Positions 1 through 10,974 of a stretch of DNA of 64,000 nucleotides are shown here, in pieces; the first letter of the stretch is position 1; each line of letters opens with the position of its first letter. The translations under genes and the position numbers were made by a program. The DNA lies in assembly GCA_032358165.1 (NCBI GenBank), contig JAALGY010000001.1:1550001-1614000 (forward strand), read 5' to 3'. The notes under the pieces were generated by a model. That model was not told the DNA's origin. It saw nothing but the letters and a program-made list of their open reading frames with translations, and made no database searches. The stretch comes from Diplosphaera chodatii. Lineage: Eukaryota > Chlorophyta > Trebouxiophyceae > Prasiolales > Stichococcaceae.

Positions 1-1448
1 GGCAATGCACACCAAGATGCTCGTAAATCTGTGCTATGCCGACCGCCCCTACAAGGACCCGCACACTTTCACGTAAGATCACAGGCATGCAGAGTACAAC
101 ATGCAATAGCTGCCAGCTTAGAGGATCTGCGCCCTGCAGAGAGGCATTTCCAAAGACCAGGGGGGGTGCTTGCGTCAACATGTTCAAACACGCCTGATTC
201 GCACACAATCAGACGGCTGTCCTTGGGGTGTGGCAAACAGGTACACGCATGGCACGCGTGCGGTCAATGAGCGTTTTGCATTTGTGGATGCGCCCGTGCA
301 TGGGTATCACACCTCCGAGCAGGTCGGCGCAGGGGCTGCATCACCGTTGAGCATGTGTGCTGTGACGCTGCGTGTACCCGTGTGTGGCACTGTGAGGTGG
401 GCGCTTGCCATCAACGGTGGCTGCAGCAATGCTTCAAGCTCCTTGAGGCTGTGTGTGCAGATCGTGCTGCACCATTATGTGAGCAAGAGTCTCCAGGAGA
501 ATCAGGTAGGGCGTGTGAAGCGACTCCCATGCCATGGTTACGCTAGTACATGTAATGACCGGCTGCACACCAGAATGTGCAGAGGTTGGTACAGCAGTGG
601 GTCCTCGTTGCTAGGTTGCTAAGGAGTGCTGCAGTGCTTTACTGTTGCTGATGGGCTGCTGCTCTCTGCTCAGGAGAAGATGGCACGGGGTTCGGGGATG
701 CTGAACAAGAAGCACAAGGTGTTCTTCGATGAAATCAACGAGTTGGCGACTGAGGAGTGCCTCGATGGTATACACGCTGCTGAGGTGCATGGTCGACGTT
801 GCACACCGAGACTGCACATATGAGCGTCTTGCAGCGTGCTACGGTGCTGTTGCCTGAGCTTTGACGACGCTTTGAGGTGCACAATACAATGCGTCCATAT
901 GTCCCTCCACAGGAATTGGACTTTTGGCCAGAACAGCCAGCAGCAGATGTGTGGACAGCAAAGCAGCGGGCTGCAGAGCGGAGTCCTGCTGCAGCAGCAG
1001 GTGGTGACCAGCAGCAGCTGTCGCCTGCACAGCCCGCAGCCGCAGAGAAGCTACTATCAGTGCCTGACGCAGTGAATGCTACCCCGCCATCCACAAACGA
1101 TACTGCCTATGATGAAGAGCCACCACCTGCCGACAGGTAAGGCGATAGGCTGTCATCCTGCCCTTCACCTGCCAGTACACTTACATTGCTCTCCTGCAGC
1201 CCCAGTCGTTTGTATCACGCAGCAGCAGTGCTGCACAACTTGGCATGATAGCGGGTGATGCTTGGTTGCATTGCAGCATCGGCAGCGGCCTGGCAGCGCA
1301 GGCGGTCGCCAGCATCGATGCAATCATTGGCGCCCTGTCCTCGGTGGCTGCCGGCACGGGCCGAAGCACTGATGCTATGACCGAAGCGCAGCAGAAGGCG
1401 CCTGGTGATGCCGAAGCATCAGGCGCCAGTGACGCTGCAAGTAGATGA
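1..1448 (+). CDS. Unrecognised protein, 3' part of a multi-exon gene (5' end outside window)
   Basis: I do not recognise this protein. Several exons line up in one direction. The first, ending near 72, reads ...NLCYADRPYKDPHTF. A short exon near 459-505 reads IVLHHYVSKSLQENQ and ends at a GTAGGG donor. An exon at 674-767 reads EKMARGSGMLNKKHKVFFDE and continues to NELATEECLD before a GTATAC donor. An exon from about 913 begins ELDFWPEQPAADVW and ends in a Gln/Ala/Pro-rich stretch. The last exons carry IGSGLAAQAVASIDAIIGAL and stop at 1448. The charged, helical central part looks like an ordered domain and the tail looks disordered. No catalytic motif was seen. The exon chain is moderately supported; the function is unknown. 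Confidence 0.5.
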
Positions 1449-2194
1449 AGGCGGGCAGCATGCATAAGGGGGTTTGACATACAGTAACACTTGATCAGCA
1501 GACGGGAGAGGGGTGTGCGCTGTGCAAGCACACTGCAGTGGCCCTGGCACTTCACAGCACTGTCAGAAGAATGGGTTTGACCACAGCAGTGCCTGTGCAG
1601 AGCAGCAGCATGTGGTTGGTCGCTTCATCCGCAGGGCAGTTCGGGCAAAATACAGTTGGCTTTGATGGCATTGCATAGCTGTCGCTGGGGTGTGATAGCA
1701 TTGCAAAGTCTACTGTGATGCTTGGTGTGAGATTGCTGCAGCACGCTTATTCGGGTTGGTTTGGTTTGTTTTCAATTTTGGTCTCTTCATGTTGCATATG
1801 TTGCTTCTATTCAGTAGGGCAGGATTCCTGCCTGTTGAAATCAAAGCAACACCGATTGCCCCGAACAGTGCACAGCAATCGAAAGCACACAACATTGCTG
1901 GCTGCAGCTGCAATGGGCCAACACGCGTGCACATAGGTACGGCATCCCTGCATCTGCCACTCCCCAGCACCGCCATGCAGTCTTCGGGGCTTGCATCCCG
2001 ACGTCGAGCACTTTAGCACCTCAGGCACTGCCGCCTCAGGCAGCGTAGACAGCGTCGTACACACCCTGCGCATGGTGCGGCGTCCGATAGCTGGCTGAGT
2101 GTGACGCCTGCCCCTCGGCCGCATTATACCATACAGTAGTCTCTGGTTATAGCCCAGGCACGACCTTGGGGATCCAGGTGTCACGGCCTAAACC
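1449..2194. other. Gap between convergent genes, no gene seen
   Basis: This stretch lies between the stop of the first plus-strand gene and the stop of the minus-strand low-complexity gene, so it should hold both 3' untranslated regions. Open frames here are short and unsupported by splice signals or recognisable motifs. It is T-rich around 1740-1830, unlike the flanking exons. Confidence 0.4.
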
Positions 2195-2198
2195 CTAG
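2187..2198 (-). repeat. Telomere-like motif (CCTAAACCCTAG) at the 3' end of the minus-strand gene
   Basis: On the minus strand this reads CTAGGGTTTAGG. The TAG stop codon of the low-complexity gene (2197-2195) lies inside it. It is one of six GGGTTTAGG-type matches noted in the window. Confidence 0.7.
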
Positions 2199-4896
2199 CG
2201 TCCCTCGGGCGGCGTGGCCCACGCCTCCCACTGCCGCTCCTCCGCCGTCTTGCGCTTGTGGCCGCCGCCGCCGCCGCCGCCGGGGCTGCCCTCCGGCGTA
2301 ACCGCCAGCAGCTGCTTCTTGGCTGTCGCGCCACAGACAGCAGCATCAAGTCATGGCAAGTCATGGTCTGTCTCATAGGTGGACCATCATGGAGGAAGAC
2401 GCTCAGTGGAGCATGCAGAGGACAGCAGCAGCCTGCTGGAACTGCTGCCAGCCAATGTACACCTGCTGTCAGGAGAGTGCAACTCTATTGGCAAACATGT
2501 CAGGAAACACAAGAAGGTGCGCACGCTGAAAGGCGAGCGCCTCCTCAGCCATGAGCGCATCCAGCGTGGCGGGGCTGGCCGGCTTGGACTTGGGCACCTG
2601 CCGCAGCACAGCTGTTACATCAGGCAACACACGCTGACGAGCGGGCGCATTGGGCGATGCTGTACAGACGACAGATGCAGCACGGCGCCTCAAGGACGCC
2701 GTCCGCATCATGCTAGCACGCTGAGATTGGCAGTGCGGCACAGAACGCAGCTGCTGACAATGGATGGAGGCACATGTGCAGCGGGAGCAGCGGGGCTGAC
2801 CTCGGCTGGGGCTGTTGCATCTGACGCTGGGTGCTGTGCTCGGCTTGAGCGCCCACCGCGGCCGCGGCCAGCGACCGCCGGGCCGGGTATGCGTGAGCTG
2901 CCGCTGCTTGCTGGACGGCTTGCTGCTGCCACTGCTGTGGCCGGTGTGCAGAGGCTGCCATCGGGTTTCGTGCCTCTGCCCGCCGCGGCGCTGCCGGGGC
3001 GCTGCCGACTGGGCACGGGTCTGGTGCGGGCCGCCGCTGCCGGTGGAACTGGCTGCCTCGCTGGGGTGGACCCGCTGCCGTCGAAACCCTGCGGCGGTCG
3101 AAGCTGCCTGGCACCCACCGCCACAGCTGCGGGCCGCATCGCAGGTCTCCCTGCTTTGGCTGCTGATGCTGCTGCGGACCGGCTGGTGGGGGGCACGGCC
3201 TTGGGCGCCGCTGGCGCCGGTCTGGGGATGCGCGAGACCCGGCCCTGGAGCGATGGCAAAGCAGCTGAGCCTGCCCCCGCACACGCTGCTGCACCCCGAA
3301 GGCTGGAGCTTGCTGCAGCCGCAGGGTTTGCTGTGGGCCTGTGTTGGTGTGGCGGCGTGTGTGGGCCGCTGCTGCTTGTGTTGGCCAACTGCCGCGTGGC
3401 GTCCCGCAAACATGACGCCGGCTGCGCGGCCGGCTGCTGCTTCACAGCCCGCCTCACTGTTCCCGGGCCACGCATCGGCGTGCTGCTGGCGGTAGGGCTC
3501 TGCCCGGGACGCATTGCAGTGACTGCCGGTTCTGAGGTGTGGCCCGCACTCCGCGGCTGGGTCTTGGGACCTCCAGCTGCTGCTGAAAGTGGCGCCCTGC
3601 CTGCTGGCAACCGCTGAGGCGTGGTTCCACCAGCTCCTGCTGGGGCACGACTCGCCAGCAGTTGCTGTATGTGAGATGTGGTGTGCAGCAGGGATGTTGT
3701 CATGTCATTATGCATCGAGAGGTGCAAAGCCGCGGCATCTGTCAGCTCACCCGCCAGCCGGTGCTGCGGGCTGCTGCGGGGAGGCAGCGCCCCTGACGCC
3801 GCTGCTGCACTGGGCGGCTGCGGGGGAGGTGAGCCGAGGGCCGCCAGCTCAGCGCCGCTCAGCAGCCCGGGGCTGAGGCGCGCCTCCGTGTCGAAGTGCG
3901 CACCGGTGGCGATGCTGGCCCGCAGCGATGCCGTCTGCAGGCTCCATGATGCATCTGTTTTCCTTCTGGCCACCTGACCGTGCGCACTGTGCAACCTTTG
4001 GCAGACATTGCTGGCTCTCGCAGTCACACGCTGCATGTGTCTGTGTCACGAACGCCTGCAGCTGAGTTGTTGGTGCTGCTGTGCATGAGTCCTGCCAAAC
4101 GCAGCAAAGCGAGCGTGAAAAGCCAGGACGATGTCTGAAACTGGCTAGCCTGGGCAGGGCTTGGGGTCCAGGGGGATGCGCCACCGCGGCTGTGTGGGCG
4201 GGAGGCCTGCCGCGGCACCGTGGAGCGGCTGCCGGTGCTGCGGGGTGGGACGACGCCGGGCGCCGGCTGCGCGTGCGGCGGCGTGCACAGTGCTGCCAGC
4301 TCCACCGAGTCCAGCAGCCCCGGGCTCCGCCCCACCTATCGATACGTTGACAGCGTTGTGAATACAGCAAGAATTCCGGAAGCTGAGCTTGCTTATAAGA
4401 TGCGAGCTGCAATGGCCGTCGGTCAGGAGTGCAGCAAGTGACGCCGTTGTGTAGACGGCATGCATGTAGAGCGGACAGAGATGCACACCTCGGCATCGAC
4501 ATGGCGGCCCGCAGCGACGCTGGCCTGCATGGCCGCCAGCGCCGGGCTGCGGTGCGCCGGGGTGGCCGCTGCCGGTGCATTAGGCGAGTCCGGTGGCGAC
4601 GCGCAGCGCTTTGGCGGCGGCAGTGGAAGTGGCGATAGCGATGTGGGGCCGCCATCAGCTGGCTCCTCTTCGTGCAGGGTCTGCAACACCTTCGACGCCG
4701 AAAGGGATTGCCTTTTAGGGCGGGGCCCGCCGGCCCCCTTCACTGGAGACAGCGCAGCGCGCACTTTGCTGGCGGCAGCTGCTCCCAAGATGGATGGCGA
4801 CAGCAGGTCATCGCTTTCGTCCAGTAGCGAGAGGTCCGAGCGGCTGGTGCGCAGGGCTGCCAGCGGCGGCGACTCAGGCAGCTGCACCTCGATCAT
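2195..4896 (-). CDS. Low-complexity Ser/Pro/Ala-rich protein with a duplicated ~50-residue block
   Basis: Function not recognised. The first exon starts at the ATG at 4896 (MIEVQLPESPPLAALRTSRS) and ends near 4490 with ...GRHVDAE. The next, about 4340-4150, reads GRSPGLLDSVELAALCTPP. After an intron, a long exon runs from about 3940 towards 2760. Its start, ASIATGAHFDTEARLSPGLL then ELAALGSPP, repeats the block made by the end of exon 1 plus exon 2 (ASVAAGRHVDAE / GRSPGLLDSVELAAL). The rest is Pro/Ala/Ser/Arg-rich and probably disordered. A later piece contains PATLDALMAEEALAFQ. The terminal exon ends in a poly-Gly run and HKRKTAEERQWEAWATPPEG followed by TAG. Splice sites between about 2780 and 2330 were not resolved. 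The basic tail could suggest a nuclear or cytoskeletal scaffold, but that is a guess. Confidence 0.5.
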
Positions 4897-5849
4897 GGCG
4901 CCTGCGCATAAGTACTGATTGCTTCAACATGAAGCCTGGAGCATGCATACAACGGTGACGCAGATGCTTTTTGAGAAACTTGCTTGCGGTACGCAAATAT
5001 GCATACCTGCGCGGCTGCGGTGTGTCTTACTGTATTAGTACCAGCCGCAAAGGCGCAATCACGTCCTTGTCTATATACAGTGCTGTGGAGGTGCGTGAGA
5101 GCAGCAGGGCATGCTGCTGTGACTCTTCAGCTGTCAATTCATGCTGCAAACCGAATCAGTCTCATGGATCTGCTCTGCTGTAAAGCTCGTCATGTCGTCA
5201 AACGCAGCTGTCGCCTCAGCTGTTTGGAGGGCGGACAGCGTGTCATTACGTAACGAGCTGGCAGCGTGTAGACCTGCTCCGTCTTCGCTCACGTGCGCGC
5301 TTCCACATATAGAAGAAAGGGCAGCTGAAGCAGTTTTGCAGCTGCGTGTGGGATTGAGCGGCTCTGACACGCTGCAAGGTGGACAGTTGCGCACGTGCAC
5401 ATGCAGGCATGCTGCTGTGGCAGCAGTTCATACGTGTTGACACACCATCTCTGTCATGCCTGACTGTCATAGCAGCGCCACGAAGCCCGCCTTGCAGCCG
5501 GTATCGGCAGCAGCATGTCACGCACTGTGACTGCATGGCCACCACCGCCACTGGCAAGCAGACTTCTCAGCGGCCTGCTGCGCCAGCAGGCGCTGTAGCT
5601 GCCGAGAAAAGCCTTTCCGTCCTTCAAGATGCTGAGGGCCTCGCTGCTCTCCCTGTCGGTATGCCAGAGGCAACGCAGCAAACGGCGGCGAGTGTCGCGT
5701 CGGCATGGTGCATCCCGCCGAAGAAGTGGGCCGGTCACCCAACCCTGCTGAGTGGGTGAGCGAGACCAGAGACGTGGCAGATGGTTCGCTGCTCGACGTC
5801 TGCCGCGACACACAGACACACACACTTGCTTGCTGCATCGGGTGCAAAC
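4897..5849. other. Probable divergent promoter region, no firm gene
   Basis: This lies between the start of the minus-strand low-complexity gene and the start of mnmA. Weak candidate exons exist on the minus strand near 5150-5290 (LRNDTLSALQTAEATAAFDD) and on the plus strand near 5540-5700, but none has a clear partner exon, so none is annotated. Untranslated first exons of either neighbour could be here. Confidence 0.4.
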
Positions 5850-8394
5850 ATGCCCTTGTACAACGCCCTAGCCGTATCGCCACTGTCGCACAGGTGTGAA
5901 CCGGATGCAGCGCCGCTGCGTGTGGCTGTGCTGCTCAGCGGCGGCGTCGACAGCAGCGTCGCCCTGCGCCTGGCCCAGGTGCCCGACGATGTGCTGTGCG
6001 CCATTCAGTACCGGGAACGCAGGCATGCGTCCTCTTTGCGCTGCCGCTTTACACGGCACGTCGCCCGAGGTGTTGCTGCAAGGTTGTGCCGCACCAGAGG
6101 ACACAAAGGCCGACGTGTCGTGCGTTCCCCAGGCGGCGGGGCACCGGGTGACGGCGTTCTACCTGCAGATCTGGTTCCAGGACGACTTCCGCAACTTCTG
6201 GGAGGCGTGCCCCTGGGAGGAGGACCTGTCCTACTGCCGCCAGGTCAGCGCTACACCCTGTTTTGGTCCCAACACCTGGCGTGACAGTACATAAGGTGTG
6301 ACATGCCGGCGCAGAGGTGCAGGATGAGGTGGGCAATGGACTCACCGGACGCTTGTGAACCGCTGCCTCCCGTCTGCAGGTGTGCGAGCAGGCGGGGGTG
6401 CCGCTGCAGGTGGTGCCGCTGACGGAGGCCTACTGGGAGCGCGTCGTGGCGCACTCCATCGCCGAGATCAAGGCCGGCCGCACGCCCAACCCCGACATCA
6501 TGTGCAACTCCAGGTGCGGCAGCTGTACTCATAACAGCTAACTCATGGCGTTGGTCATAATTGACAGGAGGAAGTACAATCGGCATGCAGTGGCAAAGGG
6601 CAGTCTGCACACGGACCCTCAGAGCACATGTAGCTGAGCAGTGCCATCAGTCTGCGATTTGCAGAGCTGGATGCCGATGTCAAATCAGCACCCCCATGGC
6701 AGGGTCAAGTTTGGCGCCTTTCTGGAGCATCTGGAGAGCGCACATGCTGGGCACTTCGACCGCGTGGCGTCGGGACACTACGCGGGCGTCACGCGGGACT
6801 CTGGAAGTGCTGCGGCCACGCTGCGCACGACGGCGGATGCGGTGAAGGACCAGACCTACTTCCTGGCCCACCTCAGCCAGGTGAGTAACGCTTGCAACTA
6901 GCCGTCATTGATGGAAAGCGCAGCAGTTCAGACAGCAGCTTCGTGCTGGAAAGCAGCACTGGGTGTGCAGGCGGGCACAGCCCTGTGTGCTGCCCCCAAT
7001 GCACGTGGTCACAGCGCTGCGAACTCAATTTTTGTGGACAATCTGCAGGCGCAGCTGGCGCGGGTGATGTTCCCGCTGGCGCCGATGACCAAGGGCGGGG
7101 TGCGGGCGCTGGCGGCCGCCGCGCAGCTGCCCAACCGCGCCCGCCGCGACTCCCAGGGCATCTGCTTCCTCGGCAAGGTGTAACAAGAAACCCTAACACC
7201 ATGAACCCTGATTCCATCTGTGTATCTGTTTATGTTGGTGGTTGTTGGTGTCCTGTGTGGACATACAGTTGAATGTCGCACGCCGGCAAGGAGCGAGTTC
7301 TGTCTGAGCTGATGTCCAGCCCTGTTGATTGTGTCGCCGCCCGGGCGCAGGTGCACCACTCAGAGTTCGTGCGGGAGCACCTCGGGGAGTGGCCCGGTCC
7401 CCTCGTCGACGAGGACACCGGCCAGGTCCTGGGCTACCACCAGGGTGAGCGCGCACGCTTTGTGATATGCTCCGAAACCTGAAGCAGGCTCTTGCTGCGC
7501 CGCAGGCTCAGCTGGGCATCGAGGACATCATGTCAACAGTGGCCCTTGTCATCGGCCTTGTCTAGGGATAAGCCGGCTAAACACATCCCGCTGCTCGAGC
7601 GTCTCAGGTAGCAAGCGCCAGCTCCAGGCAACATCTGTGCGCCTACGGCCAACCTGCTGACGTTGTCAGTGGCTCCTGGCGTGCAGGGTTCTGGTTCCAC
7701 ACCATCGGGCAGCGCAAGGGCGTACCGCTGTCGGGCGGCCCCTGGTACGTCGTGCGCAAGGACATCACGATGAACGCCGTGTACATTTCCCGCTCCTACC
7801 ATGCCAACGGCCACCGGCGCAATGGCTTCAGGTCAGGCCTTGCTATGCATCAATGCCTGCAAGGAGTTGGCAGGCATACTGGCAAGATCCAATCTCACCA
7901 TGCTGCCAGCAACCAACAGTGTGCATGACAGGCACCATACTATATAGCACACTGCCGTGAAAGCTGCCGCAGTAGCTCTTCAGCACTATCTGACAGTCAC
8001 GCTTCGTGGGCAAAGGTGTGGACCGTTCAACTGGTTGAGCGGGGAGCAGCCGGATGCCGCGCGGCTGAAGCGCTGCAAGGTGCGGCATGGCCCAGAGTCG
8101 TACGCCTGCCGCGTGTCCTTTCAAGCTGGCGGCAGCATCAGCAGCAGCAGCAATGGCAGGGCTGACATCACAAAAATAGACGGCAGCAGCAGCGTTGACA
8201 TCAGAAGTACCCCTCGTCGTGGCGGCGGCGAGGCAGAAGGGCAGCACCGGCACAGCCCCCCTGCAGCGGCACTGGTGTGGCTCGATGGGCCGGACCAGGG
8301 TGTGGCGCCGGGGCAGTATGCGGTGTTCTACGATGGCAGCACCTGCCTGGGCTCTGCCGTCATTCAAGAACCGCTCAGCCTGCCTGATGGCTGA
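5850..8394 (+). CDS. mnmA: tRNA-specific 2-thiouridylase (MnmA/TrmU), plant organellar type
   Basis: MnmA activates U34 of Lys, Glu and Gln tRNAs with ATP and transfers sulfur to give 2-thiouridine; in plants and algae it is expected in chloroplast or mitochondrion. Eight exons are readable. Exon 1 (5850-5978) holds the PP-loop [12 protein letters not shown]. Exon 2 reads [20 protein letters not shown] and PWEEDL. Exon 3 has [11 protein letters not shown], whose Cys matches the first catalytic Cys. Later exons read [20 protein letters not shown], and [10 protein letters not shown] with the second catalytic Cys. [12 protein letters not shown] and GGPWYVV follow, then a final exon beginning FNWLSG and ending at a stop at 8394. 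All expected MnmA blocks are present in order. The ATG at 5850 is the nearest in-frame start to the PP-loop and leaves only about 25 residues ahead of it. A longer leader with a transit peptide could come from an upstream exon. Confidence 0.9.
7188..7196 (-). repeat. Telomere-like AAACCCTAA motif in an mnmA intron
   Basis: The motif lies about 10 bases after the donor that follows the exon ending GICFLGK (donor GT at 7178). It belongs to the group of intronic telomere-like motifs described in the findings. Confidence 0.6.
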
Positions 8395-8727
8395 TGTACA
8401 ATGCGGCAATGTTGCACCCAGCGTGCGGCGAGCAGTTCGAGCGTGGACGGCAGCATTTGTTGGTGGTTTTCTGCAGACTAGGGCGTCCCAGTACAGTGTC
8501 AACGGCCCACGATCGCCCTCTGTGATGCTAATCATCTGTCCCGTGCCTAAGTGCTGACACCTTGCACTTAGCACGTTGCAGGTGCATTGAGAGCTGACCA
8601 CTGCCACGGGCCAGAGTAAAGCTGCGCTGTACTTATGCCCTCTCAACAGTTCATATGCGGAAACGATTGCAGTCCTCACATCCAGCAGCACTACTGAAGC
8701 GAACCAACTGACTGAAGTGGGTGTACT
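8395..8727. other. Short convergent gap between mnmA and thiM
   Basis: About 330 bases separate the stop codons of two genes that face each other. It should hold both 3' untranslated regions. No gene or repeat was recognised in it. Confidence 0.5.
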
Positions 8728-10407
8728 TCACACAGCATCCTCCTTGATCCGTGCTTCACCATCTTCGAGCAACGATGTTTCCGTCTCTCTAGGCCCTGAG
8801 GCCAGCCAGTCGATCATGTGCGTCCTGCCCAGGTTGCACAGTGGAAAGATGTCGGAAGGGTGTCGGCATGATGGTGCAAATCTGAAAGGCCGTCAGATGA
8901 CAAGACCCACGTTGCAAACCATGCACAGGGTCACCTGAGAGAGCCAGGGGCGCCACCTGTTGTACTGTGAGCTGTGTAGAATGCTTCTGCAGACAGCCCT
9001 GCAATGATAGAATAGGAGTGGCATACGAGCGCAGAGCTCACAATCCGCCCTGGTGTGGGTCACCTGCCTCACTTTCAATGTACCCCCTCAAATTCCCAGC
9101 TGCAGATCATACATGGCAATGCGCACCATAGATGCAGAGGGCGTGCGCTGCCGCCATCAGCGGGTCTGGCGGGCCTGCTGCAAGGAACGCTGCCATCACC
9201 GCTGTGACTGTGCACCCCGTAGCGGTAATCTGCTGCATGCCAGGGTGCCCTGTAGACACTCTGACGACCCGCTGCCCGTCTGTCACCTGCGCATTGGTCA
9301 GCGTCCTTGTGCTAGACCCAGAGCAAGCCCGCATGATGCTTTCCCTGGACTCGCCACCTAGCATTGCACACAATGCATACGATGAAAGCCGGCATGTCCT
9401 TGCATAGTGAGGCCCACAGTCAATGTCACGCACCAGGTCGGTTGCGCCGCTGATGGCAACGATGCACTGCTGCTGCAGGGCGAGCTGCCTGCCGGCTTCC
9501 AGCGCCGCCTCCGAGCCGACCGTGCTGTCGGTGCCGCGGCCGCCGCCGCCCGCCGACCCGGCGACCGCCATGATCTCGGAGGCGTTGCCGCGTATGAGCG
9601 TCGGACGCTGCCCCAGCAGCTCCATCACTTTCTGCACGAGGCAGTCGAGCCCTTGGAAGTGATCATTGCGCACTGCAAGCCTATATCAGATGCCAGCTGC
9701 GCTGGGCTCCTTCCCTTGAATTCCCGACAGCCTGCCGACACTGCCAAGCTGGCGCACTGCGCAGCCGACCGACTACAGCAGGCTGTCACCTCGTGGTAAC
9801 TTTACCTGCATGCGGTACTTTGTGGCGCCGGCGGCCACCGGGTCCAGCACCCAGGGCTTGCCGGCCTCGTGGTACGCCCTGGTGGCCAGCAGCATCGCCT
9901 GGAACGTCGCAGCTGTGATGGTGCCCACGTTCACCAGCAGCACTGATGCCATGCCGGCGAACTCCACCACCTCCTCTGGTGCCAGCACCTGCCCGCAGCT
10001 GATCAAGAGCTTCAGGACCGTTCCCAACCAATGATGTTTCCACCGCCTACCGTCTCAATGTCCGACCAATTCAAGCGTGCACCACTGCACGACGTCAGCG
10101 CTGCGTGTTGGAAAGTGTTGGCTCAATGCACCCTTTCACTACTTCGAAGCTGCTCACCATCGCAGGGGAGGCACCTACTGCCAGCAGCGTGTTGGCCATG
10201 ATCTGCATGTGCAACACGCATCTGATCAAGCCCGCCGTCTGCTCGAGACGCAGGTTCAGACCAGCTCAGCAGACGAGCAGCTGTGTAGGAACATGCAGCA
10301 CTGCAGCTGAGCCTCACATCCATGGACACTTGGTTGGTGATGCAGTGCACCAGCGGGTGCGTCCGCCTCACTCGCTCCCACGCCGACTGGAGGCTTGCAG
10401 TGGGCAT
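8728..10407 (-). CDS. thiM: Hydroxyethylthiazole kinase (ThiM)
   Basis: ThiM phosphorylates salvaged 4-methyl-5-(2-hydroxyethyl)thiazole (HET) to HET-P, a substrate of thiamine phosphate synthase. The first exon reads PLVHCITNQVSMD. It joins in frame to MANTLLAVGASPAM, the conserved N-terminal family block. The next exon, about 10000-9813, reads SVLLVNVGTIT, KPWVLDPVAAGATKYR. Then come PTLIRGNASEIMAVAGS and CIVAISGATDL. The ATP-site block is VTDGQRVVRV, GMQQITATGCTVTAVMAAF, with the usual GTGC seen here as ATGC. Small last exons read LSAEAFYTAHSTT, GGAPGSLR and THMIDWLAS, matching the family's G-P-G-S-F plus LLD ending, and stop at 8728. The ATG at 10407 is the conservative start; the frame stays open upstream, so a longer N-terminus is possible. 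It is divergent from the four-domain thiamine gene. Confidence 0.9.
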
Positions 10408-10974
10408 GACTGCCAGTATGTGCCTGGTAGCACAGGCGAATATCCGTGAACGCATTCCAACGTGAAACTCAGCATTAAGCAGAGGCGCATGCTCAAGCGC
10501 CATCCCCCACCATGCAGTGCATCGATAAATGTTGCGGTGATATGCATCGAACTTCACGTTGATGCATCTTTCATGTCAGAGCTGTACACACATGAGCCTT
10601 GCTGGCAGCGTAGCGTGCTGGATAGTGGGTTGCACCTTAACGGGTGACCACTGTGTACTGCTTATCGCGGTCGACAGGCGTGTTGGGCAGCTTCACACAA
10701 TCAACGAGCTAAGCTGTTCGCTTGCACGTATCAATTGCCGCTATATCGATCAAAGCCCCAGACATGCGAGCTTCTGCACCTGCTTCGCAATGCGACAAAA
10801 TGCGCACGTGCGAGCTCCGGAAGCACTCATGCAGTCAGACCCTTGCAGCACGTTGCTCGAAAGTCTCTAGCAGGTGCTGACGTCCTTTCGATCGTGTCGG
10901 CCTACAGGCGCTGCATCGAGGGCAGGCTGTCGAATGTGTGCCAAGCGGCAAATCTGCATTAGCATCAGCAAAGC
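10408..10974. promoter_or_regulatory. Divergent intergenic region between thiM and the four-domain thiamine gene
   Basis: About 570 bases lie between the two start codons, which point away from each other, so this region should hold both promoters and 5' leaders. I looked for the conserved CTGAGA and GAACCTGA elements of a TPP riboswitch and did not see them paired. No clear TATA arrangement was assigned. Shared regulation by thiamine status is an inference from the layout. Confidence 0.5.

Noticed and set aside
2379..3617. 412-codon plus-strand open frame rich in Ala, Gly and Leu
   Set aside because: It is antisense to the Pro/Ser/Ala-rich minus-strand gene, whose frame is supported by the duplicated block and by exon joins.
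8931..8946. CTGAGAG string as a possible TPP riboswitch element in thiM
   Set aside because: It is on the strand opposite to thiM, and no partner GAACCTGA or P3-P5 elements were found nearby.
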